A stretch of DNA of 7,319 bases, taken from assembly GCA_005881235.1 (NCBI GenBank), contig VBEQ01000007.1, positions 1-7,319 of the forward strand, in the 5' to 3' direction. Both the position numbers and the translations under genes were made by a program. Shown one piece after another: positions 6,211-7,319 of this stretch; the first letter of the stretch is position 1; each line of letters starts with the position of its first letter. The notes beneath the pieces are model-generated. The model was not told the origin of the DNA. It made no database searches and saw nothing but the letters and a program-made list of their open reading frames with translations. Source of the stretch: Chloroflexota bacterium (GTDB lineage Bacteria > Chloroflexota > Dormibacteria > CF-121).

Positions 6211-6842
6211 TGGTCGCGAGACTGATTCGAATCGCCATGGCGGTGGCGGCCCTTGGCCTGCTGGCCGGCTGCGGCGGACCCGGTGCGCCTCTCGGGCCTC
6301 CGAGCGCCAAGGACATCCTCTCCAAGCCGCTTCATACCAACCTCAACGACGCGCATTTCGTCGTGTCCGGCAAGTTCGTGAGCTCGACGCCAGGCGGCGT
6401 CTCCGTGGACGTCCAGGGTGATGGGGCATTGGTCTACAAGAACCCTGGCGCCGGCCGGTTCAAATTCGAGACCACGGTGGCCGGGCAGAAGGTGAGCTAC
6501 CAGGACATTTCCATCAACGGGGTCGACTACACCTTCGTCGTGCCCGGGAACGGCAAGTGGACCGCCAAGACGACCACCTCCGGCCTCGGCCGTGACAGCT
6601 TCACCGGCGCCTCGGATTTCGCCTATGTCGGAGAGGAAAATCTGCCGGCCGGTAAATCCTGGCACGCGAGAGCCAAGGACAAGGACGGCAACCAGTTTGA
6701 CGGCTGGATTCGCGAACGGGACGGCTACCCGGTCAAATACGAGATCACCCAGCAGGGCAATGCGCTGAAGCTGAGCTTTGACAAGTACAACACCGGCGAA
6801 TCGATCACGGCACCCCCGGCCTCCCAGGTGGTGCAGGGTTAA
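6210..6842 (+). CDS. Lipoprotein 2 of a tandem paralogous set, LppX/LprAFG-like
   Basis: This is a 210-residue paralogue of the preceding lipoprotein. The signal peptide has Arg4 and Arg7 before a hydrophobic stretch and a lipobox LAGC with Cys at 21. The domain repeats the same landmarks: AKDILSKP (33-40), NDAHFVVSGKF, GDGALVYKN, GRFKFETTVAGQ, YVGEENLPAGKSWHARAKDK (139-158), DGWIRERDGYPVKY and NTGESITAPPAS. The GTG start at 6210 shares its G with the previous TAG stop (TAGTG), which suggests coupled translation; an in-frame ATG at 6237 would shorten the signal peptide too much. Lipid or glycolipid carriage at the outer face of the membrane is possible by analogy with LprG/LppX, but no substrate can be read from the sequence. 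Confidence 0.87.
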   Translation: MVARLIRIAMAVAALGLLAGCGGPGAPLGPPSAKDILSKPLHTNLNDAHFVVSGKFVSSTPGGVSVDVQGDGALVYKNPGAGRFKFETTVAGQKVSYQDISINGVDYTFVVPGNGKWTAKTTTSGLGRDSFTGASDFAYVGEENLPAGKSWHARAKDKDGNQFDGWIRERDGYPVKYEITQQGNALKLSFDKYNTGESITAPPASQVVQG

Positions 6843-6849
6843 GCAGGCC

Positions 6850-7319
6850 GTGCGCCGCTTGCTGTTGGTCTTCGGGGTAGCCGCGCTCGCGGCGGGATGC
6901 GGCGTGCCCACGCCGGCGACCCCCACCGCAAAAGACGTCCTGGCCAAGCCGCAGCAATCCGATCTCAAGGACGCGCACTTCACCGTCACCGGGAAGATCA
7001 CGGATAACGGCACGACCGTCGAACTGGTCGGGGACGGCGCGCTGGTCTACAAACCCAAGCTGGCGGGCCGCTTCAAGTTCACGACGAACGTCGGCGGGCA
7101 GGCCGTGGCCATCCTCGAAATCTCGGTCGACGGCACGAACTACGGGATGACCCCCGCCTCACCCAAGTGGGTGGCGACCAAGAGCACCTCGGGCATCGAT
7201 CCCAACGCCTTCGCCGGGGCGAGTGAGCAGAAGTACGTGGGCGAGGAGAACCTCCCGCAGGGCAAGGCCTGGCACGCGACGGCGAAGGATAAGGACGGCA
7301 ACGCCTTCGATGCCTACAT
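6850..7319 (+). CDS. Lipoprotein 3 of the tandem set, cut by the right window edge
   Basis: A third paralogue begins with GTG at 6850, 7 bp after the previous stop, and stays open to the end of the window (156 whole codons, no stop). The signal peptide starts MRRLLLVFGVAALAAGC, with the lipobox Cys at 17. A Pro/Thr linker and the shared landmarks follow: AKDVLAKP, KDAHFTVTGKI, GDGALVYKPK, GRFKFTTNVGGQ, W118, YVGEENLPQGKAWHATAKDK and DGNAFDAY. It is visibly closer to lipoprotein 2 than to lipoprotein 1. By comparison with the other two, some 45 residues are missing, including the DGYP and APPAS segments. AAGCAGG (6841-6847), close to the start, is a weak ribosome binding site. Function is as uncertain as for its paralogues. 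Confidence 0.85.
   Translation, partial: MRRLLLVFGVAALAAGCGVPTPATPTAKDVLAKPQQSDLKDAHFTVTGKITDNGTTVELVGDGALVYKPKLAGRFKFTTNVGGQAVAILEISVDGTNYGMTPASPKWVATKSTSGIDPNAFAGASEQKYVGEENLPQGKAWHATAKDKDGNAFDAY

Noticed and set aside
6096..7013. Minus-strand open frame of 305 codons opposite the lipoproteins
   Set aside because: It crosses the junctions of three coupled lipoprotein genes; the plus-strand frames have signal peptides and shared motifs, whereas this one has none.

Overview
The window is high-GC DNA in which every credible gene lies on the + strand and genes are packed almost end to end; the longest gap is 112 bp (5096-5207). Base composition, frequent GTG starts, start/stop overlaps and lipoproteins resembling the LppX/LprAFG type suggest a high-GC soil-type bacterium, such as an actinobacterium or a member of Chloroflexota/Dormibacterota. 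That placement is inference only; no rRNA or marker gene is present.

Region 1 (1 to about 3607) is a glycerol 3-phosphate/dihydroxyacetone module. It holds the C-terminal part of glpA (cut by the window edge), then complete glpB and glpC. Together these encode the three-subunit anaerobic-type glycerol-3-phosphate dehydrogenase, which passes electrons from G3P through flavin and Fe-S centres to the quinone pool and yields DHAP. A single-domain DhaM-like PTS EIIA protein follows, overlapping glpC. The glpA/glpB and glpB/glpC junctions are both ATGA overlaps, pointing to one translationally coupled polycistron. A 61-bp nested palindrome (632-692), resembling a dispersed REP-type repeat, lies inside the glpA reading frame and appears to supply an added Pro/Gly-rich tail to GlpA just before the glpB start.

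Region 2 (3609-5095) continues the same tight run with a PH-like/SHOCT-domain protein of unknown role and an aldo/keto reductase with an intact catalytic tetrad. The spacing (1 bp and 8 bp) suggests cotranscription with glpABC-dhaM.

Region 3 (5096-7319) looks like a separate transcription unit. The 112-bp gap contains a good sigma70-type promoter candidate (TTGACA, 16 bp, TACAAG), an 8-bp perfect inverted repeat whose right arm overlaps the -35 box, and a strong Shine-Dalgarno before a small helical protein of unknown function. Then come three tandem paralogous lipoproteins, each with a signal peptide and lipobox. The third has no stop in the window and is cut by the right edge.

No clearly new biological system is evident. 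The points most worth checking are the repeat inside glpA, the coupling of a lone DhaM domain to glpABC, the lipoprotein array and the promoter/operator-like dyad.
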